Shown: one piece after another, positions 17,678 to 25,611 of the stretch
Numbering within the stretch: the first letter of the stretch is position 1
Layout of the letters: every line of letters starts with the position of its first letter
DNA from: Alphaproteobacteria bacterium
GTDB lineage: Bacteria > Pseudomonadota > Alphaproteobacteria > Sphingomonadales > Emcibacteraceae
DNA length: 33,332 bases
Direction: 5' to 3'
Assembly: GCA_020446675.1 (NCBI GenBank)
Contig: JAGREE010000029.1
Coordinates: forward strand, 1 to 33,332
Translations under genes and position numbers: made by a program
Notes under the pieces: generated by a model
Seen by the model: only the letters and a program-made list of their open reading frames with translations
Database searches by the model: none
What the model was told of the DNA's origin: nothing

Positions 17678-18508
17678 TTAACCACCAAAGAGATTCAAAA
17701 TTGATTTAGGAGCGGCATTGGCAATTGAAAGGGCCTGTACACCGAGTTGCTGTTTCACCTGAAGCGATTGCAGTCGTGCGCTCTCTCGGGCAAGATCAGC
17801 ATCCACAAGATTACCGATACCCACTTCAATGGTATCTGAAATTTTGGTTGCAAATGTGCGCTGTGCTTCCAGTGTTTTGCCACCAGCCCCTAACCTTGTA
17901 AGAACGGCATTTACAGCAGCGAGTGAAGCAGTTACGTCAGCCACAGCGGAAACGGCCGTTGCAAGGGTTGAAACAGTCTGGTTGGCTGTTAATGTGATAT
18001 TTCCACCGCCTAATGTCAGGCTTTCATGGGAAATGGTAATTTTCTGAACAGCATCAGGACTTGTAATAGCAACAATAATATCTGTGCCTGCATCTATAAG
18101 GTTTGTACCATTAAATTCCGCATTTGCAGTAATGGTCGTTATCTGGTCACGCAGGGCTTCAAAATCCTGAGCGAGTGCGGTTCGGCTCTCATCATCCAAG
18201 CCCGCATCGGCGGCTGCAACGGCCTTTTCCTTCATTTCGATGAGCAGGTCTGAAATAGATTCAGCCGCTGCCAAGGCAATATCTACAGTACTGATAGAGC
18301 GGTCAAGACTTTGTTTAACCGCATTATAACCCCGCAAATCGGCACGAAGCTGTTGTGCAATTGAGTATACAGCGGCATTATCCTTAGCGCTTGAAATTCT
18401 CAATCCTGTATTAATTCTTGTTTGAACACCGTCTAAACTTTTTGTTGTCGAGTTCAAGTTCTGCAATGCACTTAAGGCACTCGCATTTGTATTAACTGAA
18501 AAGCCCAT
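17678..18508 (-). CDS. Flagellin 2
   Basis: Filament subunit, 276 residues, paralogue of flagellin 1. The start is the ATG at 18508, giving MGFSVNTNASALSALQNL, with GGAGAG upstream; a 20-residue in-frame extension further upstream does not match flagellins. The C-terminus LVDADLARESARLQSLQVK nearly repeats that of flagellin 1, but the central region differs (ADVTASLAAVNAVLTRLG). It has its own strong sigma-54 promoter, whereas flagellin 1 has none, so the two are probably expressed at different stages. Confidence 0.97.
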   Translation of the reverse strand: MGFSVNTNASALSALQNLNSTTKSLDGVQTRINTGLRISSAKDNAAVYSIAQQLRADLRGYNAVKQSLDRSISTVDIALAAAESISDLLIEMKEKAVAAADAGLDDESRTALAQDFEALRDQITTITANAEFNGTNLIDAGTDIIVAITSPDAVQKITISHESLTLGGGNITLTANQTVSTLATAVSAVADVTASLAAVNAVLTRLGAGGKTLEAQRTFATKISDTIEVGIGNLVDADLARESARLQSLQVKQQLGVQALSIANAAPKSILNLFGG

Positions 18509-18546
18509 TTTTTGCTCTCCTCTATGGTTTTCATTCTGACAAATTA

Positions 18547-18565
18547 AATACCTATTTGGGGTATT
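18547..18565 (-). promoter_or_regulatory. Stem-loop at the 5' end of flagellin 2 mRNA
   Basis: AATACC and GGTATT form a 6-base stem with a 7-base loop. Counting 12 bases from the sigma-54 GC element puts the transcript start near 18567, so this hairpin would be almost the first thing in the message. Such 5' hairpins can protect mRNA or bind regulators. Confidence 0.4.
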
Positions 18566-18577
18566 CATACACTAATA

Positions 18578-18593
18578 AGCAATAAGCGTGCCA
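18578..18593 (-). promoter_or_regulatory. Sigma-54 promoter of flagellin 2
   Basis: On the minus strand the site reads TGGCACGCTTATTGCT, a near-perfect match to TGGCACG-N4-TTGCW with GG and GC correctly 10 bases apart. Predicted start near 18567, giving a leader of about 59 bases. Confidence 0.9.
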
Positions 18594-18648
18594 AAGAATT
18601 TATTTATGTAACCTATTGAAATATAAGAAAAAAATATACAGTTTCATT

Positions 18649-18660
18649 TCAGGCGCCTGA
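18649..18660. promoter_or_regulatory. 12-base palindrome upstream of the flagellin 2 promoter
   Basis: TCAGGCGCCTGA is a perfect palindrome, GC-rich in an AT-rich spacer, about 56 bases upstream of the sigma-54 element. Its position suits an activator site, but it does not match the TTGCCGGGT motif seen at flgI and flgF. Confidence 0.35.
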
Positions 18661-18733
18661 GGCGGGGAAAAAGATTCCGAGGAACAGGGAAAGGATTGCA
18701 GTGTAAAAAATTATTGACTCATAAGTTGTAAAA

Positions 18734-18770
18734 AAACTCCCCCGAATTTTGACGAAATACGGGGGAGTTT
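18734..18770 (-). terminator. Terminator of the flgI-flgJ-FlgN-like operon
   Basis: An 11-base GC-rich stem (18734-18744 with 18760-18770, core CTCCCCCG) is followed on the minus strand by a run of T. It lies 30 bases after the last gene of the operon. Confidence 0.88.
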
Positions 18771-18799
18771 TGATCGATTAAAAGGCAGAATTTTATAGT

Positions 18800-19249
18800 C
18801 TATATTGTTTGGTTTATGGCCAAGGATGTGGTTTTTGCCTCCGTGGAAGTGGATGACATTTTTGCATCTCGTCCATATTTATGACCGCGACCAGACTGAC
18901 TAGTGATTTCGGCGCTGATATCCTTTATCATTTGCTCCGATAGGTTTTTTTTCGCTTTTATAAACCTATGATGTTTTTCTAGAGTTTTTTGAAATTCCCT
19001 ACTCTCAATTTTAAGGGTGCGGACGATATTTCCGCTACCTGCAGAGGCTAGGCCGCCATTTAACTTAATATCATTCAGCTCTTTCTGATAGGAAGCTGTA
19101 AGAATATTTTTTTGCTTCTGAAATTTAGCAATTTCCGATGGTCTGCTACTTTTTAAGCAATCCATTTCTTCTTTAAGTATGGACGTAAGGCTCTTTGTAA
19201 TTTCAATTAATGTTACGACAGGAGCTTCATTATGAGATTGATTTTGCAT
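18800..19249 (-). CDS. FlgN-like flagellar chaperone (tentative)
   Basis: A 149-residue, strongly helical protein, last in the flgI-flgJ operon, starting 2 bases after the flgJ stop. A long N-terminal helix (LIEITKSLTSILKEEMDCLK) followed by a second amphipathic helix (FQKTLEKHHRFIKAKKNLSEQMIKDI) is the pattern of FlgN, which escorts hook-filament junction proteins. The C-terminal 35 residues are polar and Ser/Thr-rich. Family similarity is weak and the call leans on size, helicity and position; another rod or export accessory protein is possible. Confidence 0.55.
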   Translation of the reverse strand: MQNQSHNEAPVVTLIEITKSLTSILKEEMDCLKSSRPSEIAKFQKQKNILTASYQKELNDIKLNGGLASAGSGNIVRTLKIESREFQKTLEKHHRFIKAKKNLSEQMIKDISAEITSQSGRGHKYGRDAKMSSTSTEAKTTSLAINQTI

Positions 19250-19251
19250 GA

Positions 19252-19578
19252 CTATTTACCCACTTCCTGGCTTTTAAGAATTTCCCTGTATATTTCATCG
19301 GACATACCAATTCCACCCTGGCGGGAAATGGTTTTTCCCATCTGTTCATTCATAAGTTCTCTATAAATTTCTTCGCTTTGACCGCCACCAAATGGCCCAT
19401 CGGTTTTTACGCCAATGGACATGCTTTTTAGCATTTGTGAAATAAAAATTGCTTCAAATTCATCAGCAGCCCGTTTAGCTTTGATTTCATCGGGCGTTTT
19501 TGGTTCAGCATGAGGAGCAGGCTTGATTTGGTTTTTAGAACCACCTGCGATCACTGACTGGTAAAGAGACGTATCCAT
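19252..19578 (-). CDS. flgJ: Rod-binding protein, FlgJ N-terminal domain only
   Basis: A 108-residue protein matching the N-terminal, rod-capping half of enterobacterial FlgJ: KRAADEFEAIFISQMLKSM, then FGGGQSEEIYRELMNEQM and a Gly-rich IGMSDEIYREIL. The muramidase domain is absent, as is usual in Alphaproteobacteria, so peptidoglycan cutting must be done by another enzyme. It starts immediately after the flgI stop (TAA followed by ATG). Confidence 0.9.
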   Translation of the reverse strand: MDTSLYQSVIAGGSKNQIKPAPHAEPKTPDEIKAKRAADEFEAIFISQMLKSMSIGVKTDGPFGGGQSEEIYRELMNEQMGKTISRQGGIGMSDEIYREILKSQEVGK

Positions 19579-20775
19579 TTACATGACCTCAATTTCAGCA
19601 TGGAGCGCGCCGGACACTTTAAGTGCCTGCAATATGGCGATCATATCGCGAGGATTGATCCCCAGTGCATTAAGACCATCAACCAGATCCTGTAAATTGA
19701 CGCCTTCTTCCAAAATCGCAAATTTCTTGCCTGCTTCGTCTTCTTCAACTGTGACCTCTGTTCTTGGAACCACCTGAGTTTGTGCCCCTGGTGCCTGGGT
19801 AAAGGGTGCCGGCTGGGATACTTGCGGCGTTTCAGTCACACGTATGGTCAGATTGCCTTGAGCAATAGCAACTTCACTGACTTTTACTTCCTTACCAATG
19901 ACGATAATGCCGGATCTTTCATCTACGACAACTTTTGCCAATTGATCCGGTGTTACATTCAATTGCTCTATATCGGTAAGAAATGAAAACATACTGCCGG
20001 CATAGCCTTGTGGAATTGATACTTCGATGGTCGCAGGGTCAAGTGGCAATGCGACATTCTGGCCCATAAAATTATTGATAGCGGTGGTAATGCGTCGTGC
20101 GGTGGTAAAATCCGGACTTCTTAATGATAAATTTAGGCTGTCATTATTATTCAGTGCATAGTTAAGCTCTTTTTCAATAAGGGCCCCATTGGGGATACGA
20201 CCGGCAGTCGGCACGCCCTGAGTTATTGTTTCGGCATTGCCGCCAGCTGTATATCCGGAAATTTGTATTGAACCCTGGGCAACAGCATAAACTTCACCAT
20301 CGGCACCGAGTAGGGGGGTAGCAATCAGGGTTCCTCCACGAAGGTCCTGAGCATCACCAATTGAGCTAACACTGATATCAACGCGTGAGCCGACACGTGA
20401 AAATGCATTAAGATTAGCGGTAACCATGACAGCAGCCGTGTTGACTGATTTCATCACCGCATCGCGGGTATTCACCCCCATACGTTCCAGCATGGCAATC
20501 AGGCTTTGCTGTGTAAATGGTGAGTTTCTAAGTGTATCACCCGTACCATTCAATCCAACAACCAGGCCATATCCGACCAACTGGTTGTCACGCACGCCTT
20601 CAACAGATACCAAATCCTTAATACGTGATTCTGCCTGTGCAAAATGAATCATTCCCAGATAAAATACAGGCGCAATGATAAAAAGCACGAGTTTTTTAAA
20701 ATTGAAAGTATTGGTGTTGCTGTAAAAATAATTCTTTTTCAGCATTTTGCCGCATTTTTCTGATCGTGATAACAT
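19579..20775 (-). CDS. flgI: Flagellar P-ring protein FlgI
   Basis: The periplasmic P-ring subunit that forms the bushing in the peptidoglycan layer; 398 residues. A long N-terminal signal peptide (hydrophobic core about 29-45, cleavage after AQA at 48) leads into ESRIKDLVSVEGVRDNQLVG and YGLVVGLNGTGDTLRNSPFT, which are diagnostic. VDERSGIIVIG and the C-terminal LVDGLNALGINPRDMIAIL are also typical. The start at 20775 has GGAA upstream; 20745 would shorten the signal by ten residues. It is the first gene after a strong sigma-54 promoter. Confidence 0.96.
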   Translation of the reverse strand: MLSRSEKCGKMLKKNYFYSNTNTFNFKKLVLFIIAPVFYLGMIHFAQAESRIKDLVSVEGVRDNQLVGYGLVVGLNGTGDTLRNSPFTQQSLIAMLERMGVNTRDAVMKSVNTAAVMVTANLNAFSRVGSRVDISVSSIGDAQDLRGGTLIATPLLGADGEVYAVAQGSIQISGYTAGGNAETITQGVPTAGRIPNGALIEKELNYALNNNDSLNLSLRSPDFTTARRITTAINNFMGQNVALPLDPATIEVSIPQGYAGSMFSFLTDIEQLNVTPDQLAKVVVDERSGIIVIGKEVKVSEVAIAQGNLTIRVTETPQVSQPAPFTQAPGAQTQVVPRTEVTVEEDEAGKKFAILEEGVNLQDLVDGLNALGINPRDMIAILQALKVSGALHAEIEVM

Positions 20776-20824
20776 TTCATTTCCACATATTAATAATTTA
20801 CAAAAATTAATTCATATTAAGTTA

Positions 20825-20840
20825 TGCGAAAACCGTGCCA
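20825..20840 (-). promoter_or_regulatory. Sigma-54 promoter of flgI
   Basis: The minus strand reads TGGCACGGTTTTCGCA, with GG and GC spaced exactly as sigma-54 requires. The predicted start is near 20814, about 39 bases before the flgI ATG. Confidence 0.9.
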
Positions 20841-20939
20841 ATTTTGACCTAATAATATACGTGGCTATCCAATTGAAGAATAACAGCTTTTTTTGTTTAT
20901 AAAAAATACCAGACGCTTTTTTTATTTTTATGGAACATA

Positions 20940-20971
20940 ATTGCCGGGTCATCGGGAAAGCATTGCCGGGT
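20940..20971. promoter_or_regulatory. Tandem enhancer-like motif, candidate FlbD sites
   Basis: ATTGCCGGGT occurs at 20940-20949 and again at 20962-20971, starts 22 bases apart, or two helical turns. The pair sits 100-131 bases upstream of the flgI sigma-54 element. The complement CCCGGCAA resembles the core of Caulobacter ftr elements as I recall them. A similar pair with the same spacing precedes flgF. Confidence 0.6.
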
Positions 20972-21080
20972 GCATTATTTGAAAAAATCATTTATAATTC
21001 ATTCGTATGGTATTGAATTATGTTTTATAGTAATGGCACAGTATTGAAATATAAAATATGGGTTTTAATGAGAATAAAAT

Positions 21081-21503
21081 ATGAAAGTTAAAGGAACAGA
21101 TCGGGTCACGACAAGCAGAATCAAGAGGACGAAGTCAGCGTCTTCCACGGATAAGGCTGCTTTCGGCAAAGCTCTGAATACAGAGGAAACCCAGGCGACA
21201 AGTGCGATGAGTGGCACGGCGCCTATTACGTCTGTAAACAGCCTTCTTTCATTACAGGAAATGCCAACGGCAACAGAGGGGAAAACGAAGGCCATTCAGA
21301 GAGCTGAAGGTCTGATTGAGCATCTTGAAGCTATTCGCCATGGATTGCTTCTTGGCCAGATTTCCAAAAAACGCCTTACGGATATTGTTAAGGCATTGGC
21401 AATACAGCGGGAAAAGAACCTTGACCCTCATCTGGTTCAAATTATTAATGATATTGAATTAAGGGCAAAAGTCGAGCTGGCGAAGCTTGATATGTTAAGG
21501 TAA
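21081..21503 (+). CDS. fliX: Flagellar assembly regulator FliX
   Basis: A 140-residue protein. The C-terminal half IQRAEGLIEHLEAIRHGLLL followed by RLTDIVKALAIQREKNLDP is the conserved FliX domain; the N-terminal 60 residues are polar and disordered. In Caulobacter FliX links early flagellar assembly to the sigma-54 activator FlbD and is transcribed divergently from flgI, the same arrangement as here. FlbD itself is not in this window. Confidence 0.93.
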   Translation: MKVKGTDRVTTSRIKRTKSASSTDKAAFGKALNTEETQATSAMSGTAPITSVNSLLSLQEMPTATEGKTKAIQRAEGLIEHLEAIRHGLLLGQISKKRLTDIVKALAIQREKNLDPHLVQIINDIELRAKVELAKLDMLR

Positions 21504-21624
21504 GGGATCGTAAGGTTCCTTTCACAATTTCTTCATAAACATCTTAAATAAAATAACTTGAATTTTGTAGTCGACTTAAGTAGGTTGTCACCACTTTTGA
21601 AACCATAAATTAGTTGAGGCAACA

Positions 21625-22041
21625 ATGTCAGTGGAATTACCTGATGGATATGAACCTTCTGAAGAAGAAGAGTTTATGAATGACCTGCAATTGGAATATT
21701 TCCGCCGCAAGCTTGTAGATTGGAAAAAATCAATTCTGGATGATTCCAAAGAAACGTTATCGCACCTTCAGGAAGACAGCCTTAAAGAGCCTGATATTGC
21801 CGATAGAGCATCGGCGGAAACAGACTGGTCGGTTGAGCTTCGTACGAGAGACCGTCAACGTAAACTGATAACGAAAATTGACGCAGCGATAAAGCGGATT
21901 GAAAATAAAGAATATGGATACTGCGAAATGAGCGGAGAGCCGATTAGCTTGAGAAGACTTCAGGCAAGGCCCATTGCGACCATGACAATCGAGTCTCAGG
22001 AAAAACATGAGAATTACGAAAAAGTCCACAGAGACAATTAA
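21625..22041 (+). CDS. dksA: DksA-type RNA polymerase-binding protein
   Basis: A 138-residue transcription factor that binds the RNA polymerase secondary channel and, with ppGpp, adjusts rRNA and amino-acid promoters. The coiled-coil tip acidic residues are present in EPDIADRASAE (D57 and D60). The globular domain GYCEMSGEPISLRRLQARPI keeps one cysteine (C100), while the other three zinc ligands are Ser, Thr and Ser. Such cysteine-poor DksA proteins are normal in Alphaproteobacteria and are folded without zinc. It ends at a strong terminator shared with flgH. Confidence 0.93.
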   Translation: MSVELPDGYEPSEEEEFMNDLQLEYFRRKLVDWKKSILDDSKETLSHLQEDSLKEPDIADRASAETDWSVELRTRDRQRKLITKIDAAIKRIENKEYGYCEMSGEPISLRRLQARPIATMTIESQEKHENYEKVHRDN

Positions 22042-22067
22042 AAAATACATTAATTTATGAAAAAGAA

Positions 22068-22100
22068 AAAAGGGCTGTAACTTTTTGTTACAGCCCTTTT
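22068..22100. terminator. Bidirectional terminator between dksA and flgH
   Basis: AAAAGGGCTGTAAC (22068-22081) pairs perfectly with 22087-22100, with a five-base loop and A/T runs on both sides. It can end transcripts from dksA and from the convergent flgF-flgH operon. Confidence 0.92.
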
Positions 22101-22159
22101 AATTGTGCAGGAACAATGGTTATAGATATCTCTCTTTAACCGGACACAATTTAAATGGA

Positions 22160-22906
22160 TTAGAATGGGAACAGAATATCAAACAGCTGACTTCCATATC
22201 TGGGTTGTTGGAAATCAGTCAGTTGACCTCGTCCGCCATAAGAAATTCTGGCTTCAGCAATCTGAGTATGTTCAATAGTGTTGGTTGAACTGATATCTTC
22301 TGGACGGATAACGCCCATGATTGTCATTTCCCGAACCTCAAAATTAACTCTTACTTCCTGTTTTCCCTGAATAACCAGATTACCGTTTGGCAGAACCTGG
22401 GTTACGACAGCGGCAACAACCAGATTTATGCTTTCTTTCCTGTCAACTTTACCGGTTCCCACATTAGATGTGGCCCCCGTAGTATTTACCAGATCACCCG
22501 GTGTCAAACTATCAGGAACAAGTGTTTCTAAACCCAGCATTTTATTCATATTCAAATCTTCTGAATTGGCCCTGGTTCTTGTTGTTGCATTGTTAATGGA
22601 GGCCGCATCATTGATTGTAATATTAACCGTCAGAATATCACCAACAGCTGATGCACGGGCATCTTTGAAAAAGGCACGTGAACCAGTTCGCCAAAGGCTG
22701 TTTCCTTTGTTTTCAAGGAAGACGGCATTCTGACGAGTAACAGGAATCGGTGTCGCCAGGGCCTGTTGGGGGATAACTCTGTCATCGGCAATGGGGGCAA
22801 GATCCGGTGCGCTTCCTATATTACCGATCCTATCCAATGTGCCGCATGCTGATAGTGTAAATAACAACAATATGGGTGTGATTTTAGTAAGGATTGAATT
22901 TTTCAT
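22160..22906 (-). CDS. flgH: Flagellar L-ring lipoprotein FlgH
   Basis: The outer-membrane L-ring subunit, 248 residues. The lipoprotein signal MKNSILTKITPILLLFTLSAC puts the lipidated Cys at residue 21. Family signatures are SLWRTGSRAFFKDARASAVG, DILTVNITINDAAS, GNLVIQGKQEVRVN and the C-terminal RISYGGRGQLTDFQQPRYGS. It is the last gene of the operon, 18 bases after flgA. Confidence 0.96.
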   Translation of the reverse strand: MKNSILTKITPILLLFTLSACGTLDRIGNIGSAPDLAPIADDRVIPQQALATPIPVTRQNAVFLENKGNSLWRTGSRAFFKDARASAVGDILTVNITINDAASINNATTRTRANSEDLNMNKMLGLETLVPDSLTPGDLVNTTGATSNVGTGKVDRKESINLVVAAVVTQVLPNGNLVIQGKQEVRVNFEVREMTIMGVIRPEDISSTNTIEHTQIAEARISYGGRGQLTDFQQPRYGSQLFDILFPF

Positions 22907-22924
22907 AATTGTTCCTTTTATGAA

Positions 22925-23902
22925 TTAGGGATTATTCAGGAGCACCAAATTATCGAGCTCCGTATGAACTTCGACCAAGCTTGGGCCGAATACTATGGCT
23001 GTTACGATTTTTTGAGAACTGTTGTTTTTGACTTGTATAACATCGCCTTTGCCACCACTTTCCAACGCTTTTCCAACTGTGGACAGGCTAATTTTGTCGG
23101 TGGTAAAGTTAATTTTTACAAGTTCGCCACGCTTAACAAGTATCGGTGCGCTTACTTCACCAAGTCGGATAATAGTATCTTCTTTAATCTGGTTTCTTGG
23201 GGTTAGTCCCACAAGATTTTCAGTGTTTCTGATGATATTGCTGCCGATCTGGGTTTCAGGAAGTGAAATCCACTTAATGTCTTGCTTTGTAATAATATCA
23301 CCATTTCTAATGGTTTTTGTAAGTGCAGGAACTCTGACAACGCTGATTGTTCGTCCGCTTATGGTATAAAGCGTTTCACCACCATTTCCTGTTGGGGCGC
23401 CGACAAGAGCGGAAAATTTGTCACTTCTCTTGTCCAGAGTGATGTTTTTTATGTCTATATCAGCCGCATCAAAGCCTGTGGGCAGATTGATTACACCATT
23501 TCTGTTATAAAAACGGATTTCCAGATTACGATCCGAATGGTAAAGATTTTTAAGTTCTGCTGTCAGTGCAGGGGTCAAGTCGGTATAATTGACAATACTG
23601 CTGGCGCGACTGACCAGGATGTTCTTAACACCCGCACTATTACGCCACCGCACGTTATTTGCACGGGTCAGGGTAAGTATCTGCCTTGCAGAGACCAGTA
23701 TTTTCTTTCCGGGATCGGGTGCGTTTGCCACTATCAGATCCTGTTCTTCATTTAGCCCGGAAAAAATATCACCCAATGTGATAACGCTATCATCAACAAT
23801 GGCTGATGGTTTCAGTTCCGGCAGATCTTCCTGCGCCTGTGCGACAAAAGCTGCAAAACCAACAAACAACAGAAAGAGTATTTTAGATAGCATTTTAAAC
23901 AT
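22925..23902 (-). CDS. flgA: Flagellar P-ring assembly chaperone FlgA
   Basis: A periplasmic chaperone for FlgI assembly, 325 residues. A signal peptide with cleavage after AQA (residue 23) is followed by a variable N-terminal region. The SAF-type C-terminal domain has ALTKTIRNGDIITKQDIKWI and LVGLTPRNQIKEDTIIRLGE, with LVKRGELVKINFTTDKISLS after it. AAGGTAA precedes the ATG at 23902. It follows flgG after 5 bases. Confidence 0.93.
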   Translation of the reverse strand: MFKMLSKILFLLFVGFAAFVAQAQEDLPELKPSAIVDDSVITLGDIFSGLNEEQDLIVANAPDPGKKILVSARQILTLTRANNVRWRNSAGVKNILVSRASSIVNYTDLTPALTAELKNLYHSDRNLEIRFYNRNGVINLPTGFDAADIDIKNITLDKRSDKFSALVGAPTGNGGETLYTISGRTISVVRVPALTKTIRNGDIITKQDIKWISLPETQIGSNIIRNTENLVGLTPRNQIKEDTIIRLGEVSAPILVKRGELVKINFTTDKISLSTVGKALESGGKGDVIQVKNNSSQKIVTAIVFGPSLVEVHTELDNLVLLNNP

Positions 23903-23907
23903 TGTTA

Positions 23908-24693
23908 TTACCTTAGATTTGAAGTGACACTGAGCATTTCATCAGCAGTGCTGATAACTTTTGAATTCATTTCATAGGCCCGCTGTGCAGCAATGAGCTG
24001 GGTAATCTCGGCAACAGAGTTCACGTTTGACCTTTCAAGATAGCCTTGAACAATTGCTCCGTATCCAGGAGTGTTTGGCGCACCAATTGTTGCAGCTCCC
24101 GATGCAGGTGTTTCAGCAAGAAGGTTATCGCCCAGCGCCTGAAGACCTGCATTATTCGGGAAAGTAACCACTTCAAACTGGCCAACATTCTGCGGCTCAA
24201 GCTGCCCCTCGATTTTTACAAGCACTTCGCCGTTCGGGTTAATGGAAATATCAATAGCTTCCTGTGGAATAGTGATGCCTGGGCTAATCGGGTAACCTTC
24301 CGAATTAACGATTTCTCCTGTTGGGCTTAGCTGAAATGAACCCGCTCGGGTATAGGCATCTTCGCCGGAAGGAAGCTGAACCCTGAAATACCCCTTTCCA
24401 TTGATGGCAAGATCGAGCGGTGTATCTGAATTAACCAGTTCACCCTGTGAAGTGACCCTGTAAACTCCAGCGGCACGAACACCGACACCGATCTGAATAC
24501 CGGTGGGGACCACTGTGCCTGCATCTGATGACGCCGCGCCGGCCCGTTCAATATTCTGATAAAGCAAATCCTGAAATTCAGCACGCTGCCTTTTATAGGC
24601 TGTGGTGTTCATATTGGCTATGTTGTTTGAAATAACTTCCACATTCAGCTGCTGTGCGAGCATTCCTGTGGCTGCGATACTAAGGGCTTTCAT
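23908..24693 (-). CDS. flgG: Distal rod protein FlgG
   Basis: The distal rod subunit, 261 residues, the standard FlgG length. MKALSIAATGMLAQQLNVEV and NNIANMNTTAYKRQRAEFQD form the conserved N-terminal export and helix region. DTPLDLAINGKGYFRVQLPS lies centrally, and VQGYLERSNVNSVAEITQLI with AQRAYEMNSKVISTADEM forms the C-terminal helix. It lies 44 bases downstream of flgF. Confidence 0.97.
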   Translation of the reverse strand: MKALSIAATGMLAQQLNVEVISNNIANMNTTAYKRQRAEFQDLLYQNIERAGAASSDAGTVVPTGIQIGVGVRAAGVYRVTSQGELVNSDTPLDLAINGKGYFRVQLPSGEDAYTRAGSFQLSPTGEIVNSEGYPISPGITIPQEAIDISINPNGEVLVKIEGQLEPQNVGQFEVVTFPNNAGLQALGDNLLAETPASGAATIGAPNTPGYGAIVQGYLERSNVNSVAEITQLIAAQRAYEMNSKVISTADEMLSVTSNLR

Positions 24694-24737
24694 AAGCTAC
24701 TCCTTTTAAAATATTCACCATGTTCCTAGTGGTGAAT

Positions 24738-25478
24738 TTAAGTAAATTTGGTAATCGAATTAATGGCTTGTTTTGATGATTGCTGTACATCATTGATCAA
24801 ATTTGCCGTCTGCGCATAAGCACGGCTGAGCTGGATCATATTTGTGATTTCCAACACCGGAGATACATTGGAGGTTTCCAGCATTCCTTGGGCAATTTTA
24901 TATTCTTCAGATGTCGTCGGCTGCTCTTCAGCAGAATAGAGGTTGTCACCAATCTTTTTTAACAGCCCATAATTCTGAAATTTGTAAACGGCTATTTTCC
25001 CAATCTGCCCGACCTCCTTGGCAGATACAGTGCCATCAGGGGCTATTTTAAAGCCATCTGAATTTTGCGGAAATTGAATTGGTGCGTCGCCGTCATCAAG
25101 AATTTCTCCGCCGTTTGTTGTAATCAACGTATTATCACCGGATAAGGCAAAATGACCGTTTCTGGTATAGGCTATATCCCCATTGGGTTTTCTAACCTTG
25201 AACATGCCTTCACCATCGATGGCAACATCAAGTACGTTACCAGTTGTGACAAGTTCACCATTGGTCATCTGCCGTGCGATTCCCATTTCCTGAACGAATG
25301 AGACTTTTTTAAATGACTGGGGTAAAGAGCCACCAATATCACTGAGATACTCATTAAACATAATACTTTCCCGCTTGTAAGCGGTGGTGTTCATGTTGGC
25401 TATATTGTTGGCAATAATATCCATCTGGCGGCGCATTGCCACCTGATGCGATAGGCTTACTAATATTTTCGTGTCCAT
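24738..25478 (-). CDS. flgF: Proximal rod protein FlgF
   Basis: A rod subunit, 246 residues, homologous to FlgG with shared NIIANNIANMNTTAYKRESI at the N-terminus and LETSNVSPVLEITNMIQLSR near the C-terminus. The middle has VLDVAIDGEGMFKVRKPNGD. It is first in the flgF-flgG-flgA-flgH operon and has a strong sigma-54 promoter about 45 bases upstream. Confidence 0.96.
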   Translation of the reverse strand: MDTKILVSLSHQVAMRRQMDIIANNIANMNTTAYKRESIMFNEYLSDIGGSLPQSFKKVSFVQEMGIARQMTNGELVTTGNVLDVAIDGEGMFKVRKPNGDIAYTRNGHFALSGDNTLITTNGGEILDDGDAPIQFPQNSDGFKIAPDGTVSAKEVGQIGKIAVYKFQNYGLLKKIGDNLYSAEEQPTTSEEYKIAQGMLETSNVSPVLEITNMIQLSRAYAQTANLINDVQQSSKQAINSITKFT

Positions 25479-25522
25479 CTAACGGTCCTTCTGTCCATTT
25501 CGATTGTTCCTGCCTCGTATGT

Positions 25523-25538
25523 TGCATAAACTGTGCCA
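25523..25538 (-). promoter_or_regulatory. Sigma-54 promoter of flgF
   Basis: The minus strand reads TGGCACAGTTTATGCA, with correct GG-to-GC spacing. Predicted start near 25512, giving a leader of about 34 bases before the flgF ATG. Confidence 0.9.
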
Positions 25539-25611
25539 AGGATAGAAAGTTTATTTATTTCAATTGGTTAACTTGAATTCACTGTTTTGAGTTTTAGTGA
25601 AATGGAAGGGT

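Larger units (their letters stand above)
20776..21080. other. Intergenic regulatory region between flgI and fliX
   Basis: This 305-base AT-rich spacer between divergent flgI and fliX has no gene. It holds a sigma-54 promoter facing flgI and a pair of identical TTGCCGGGT motifs near its middle. No clear sigma-70 promoter for fliX was recognised. Confidence 0.85.

Noticed and set aside
19252..19578. FlgJ as a truncated pseudogene lacking the muramidase domain
   Set aside because: Single-domain rod-binding FlgJ is the usual alphaproteobacterial form, and the gene is tightly packed in its operon.
21034..21048. TGGCAC followed by TTGA upstream of fliX, resembling a sigma-54 promoter
   Set aside because: The GG-to-GC spacing is one base short and the GC of the minus-12 element is missing (GA instead).
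21625..22041. Loss of three zinc-ligand cysteines in DksA as a sign of a broken gene
   Set aside because: The rest of the protein is intact and cysteine-poor DksA is known in Alphaproteobacteria, so this is ordinary for the lineage.
23282..23755. Open frame on the plus strand across flgA
   Set aside because: Antisense to a clear flgA; cysteine-rich and without domain pattern or start signal.
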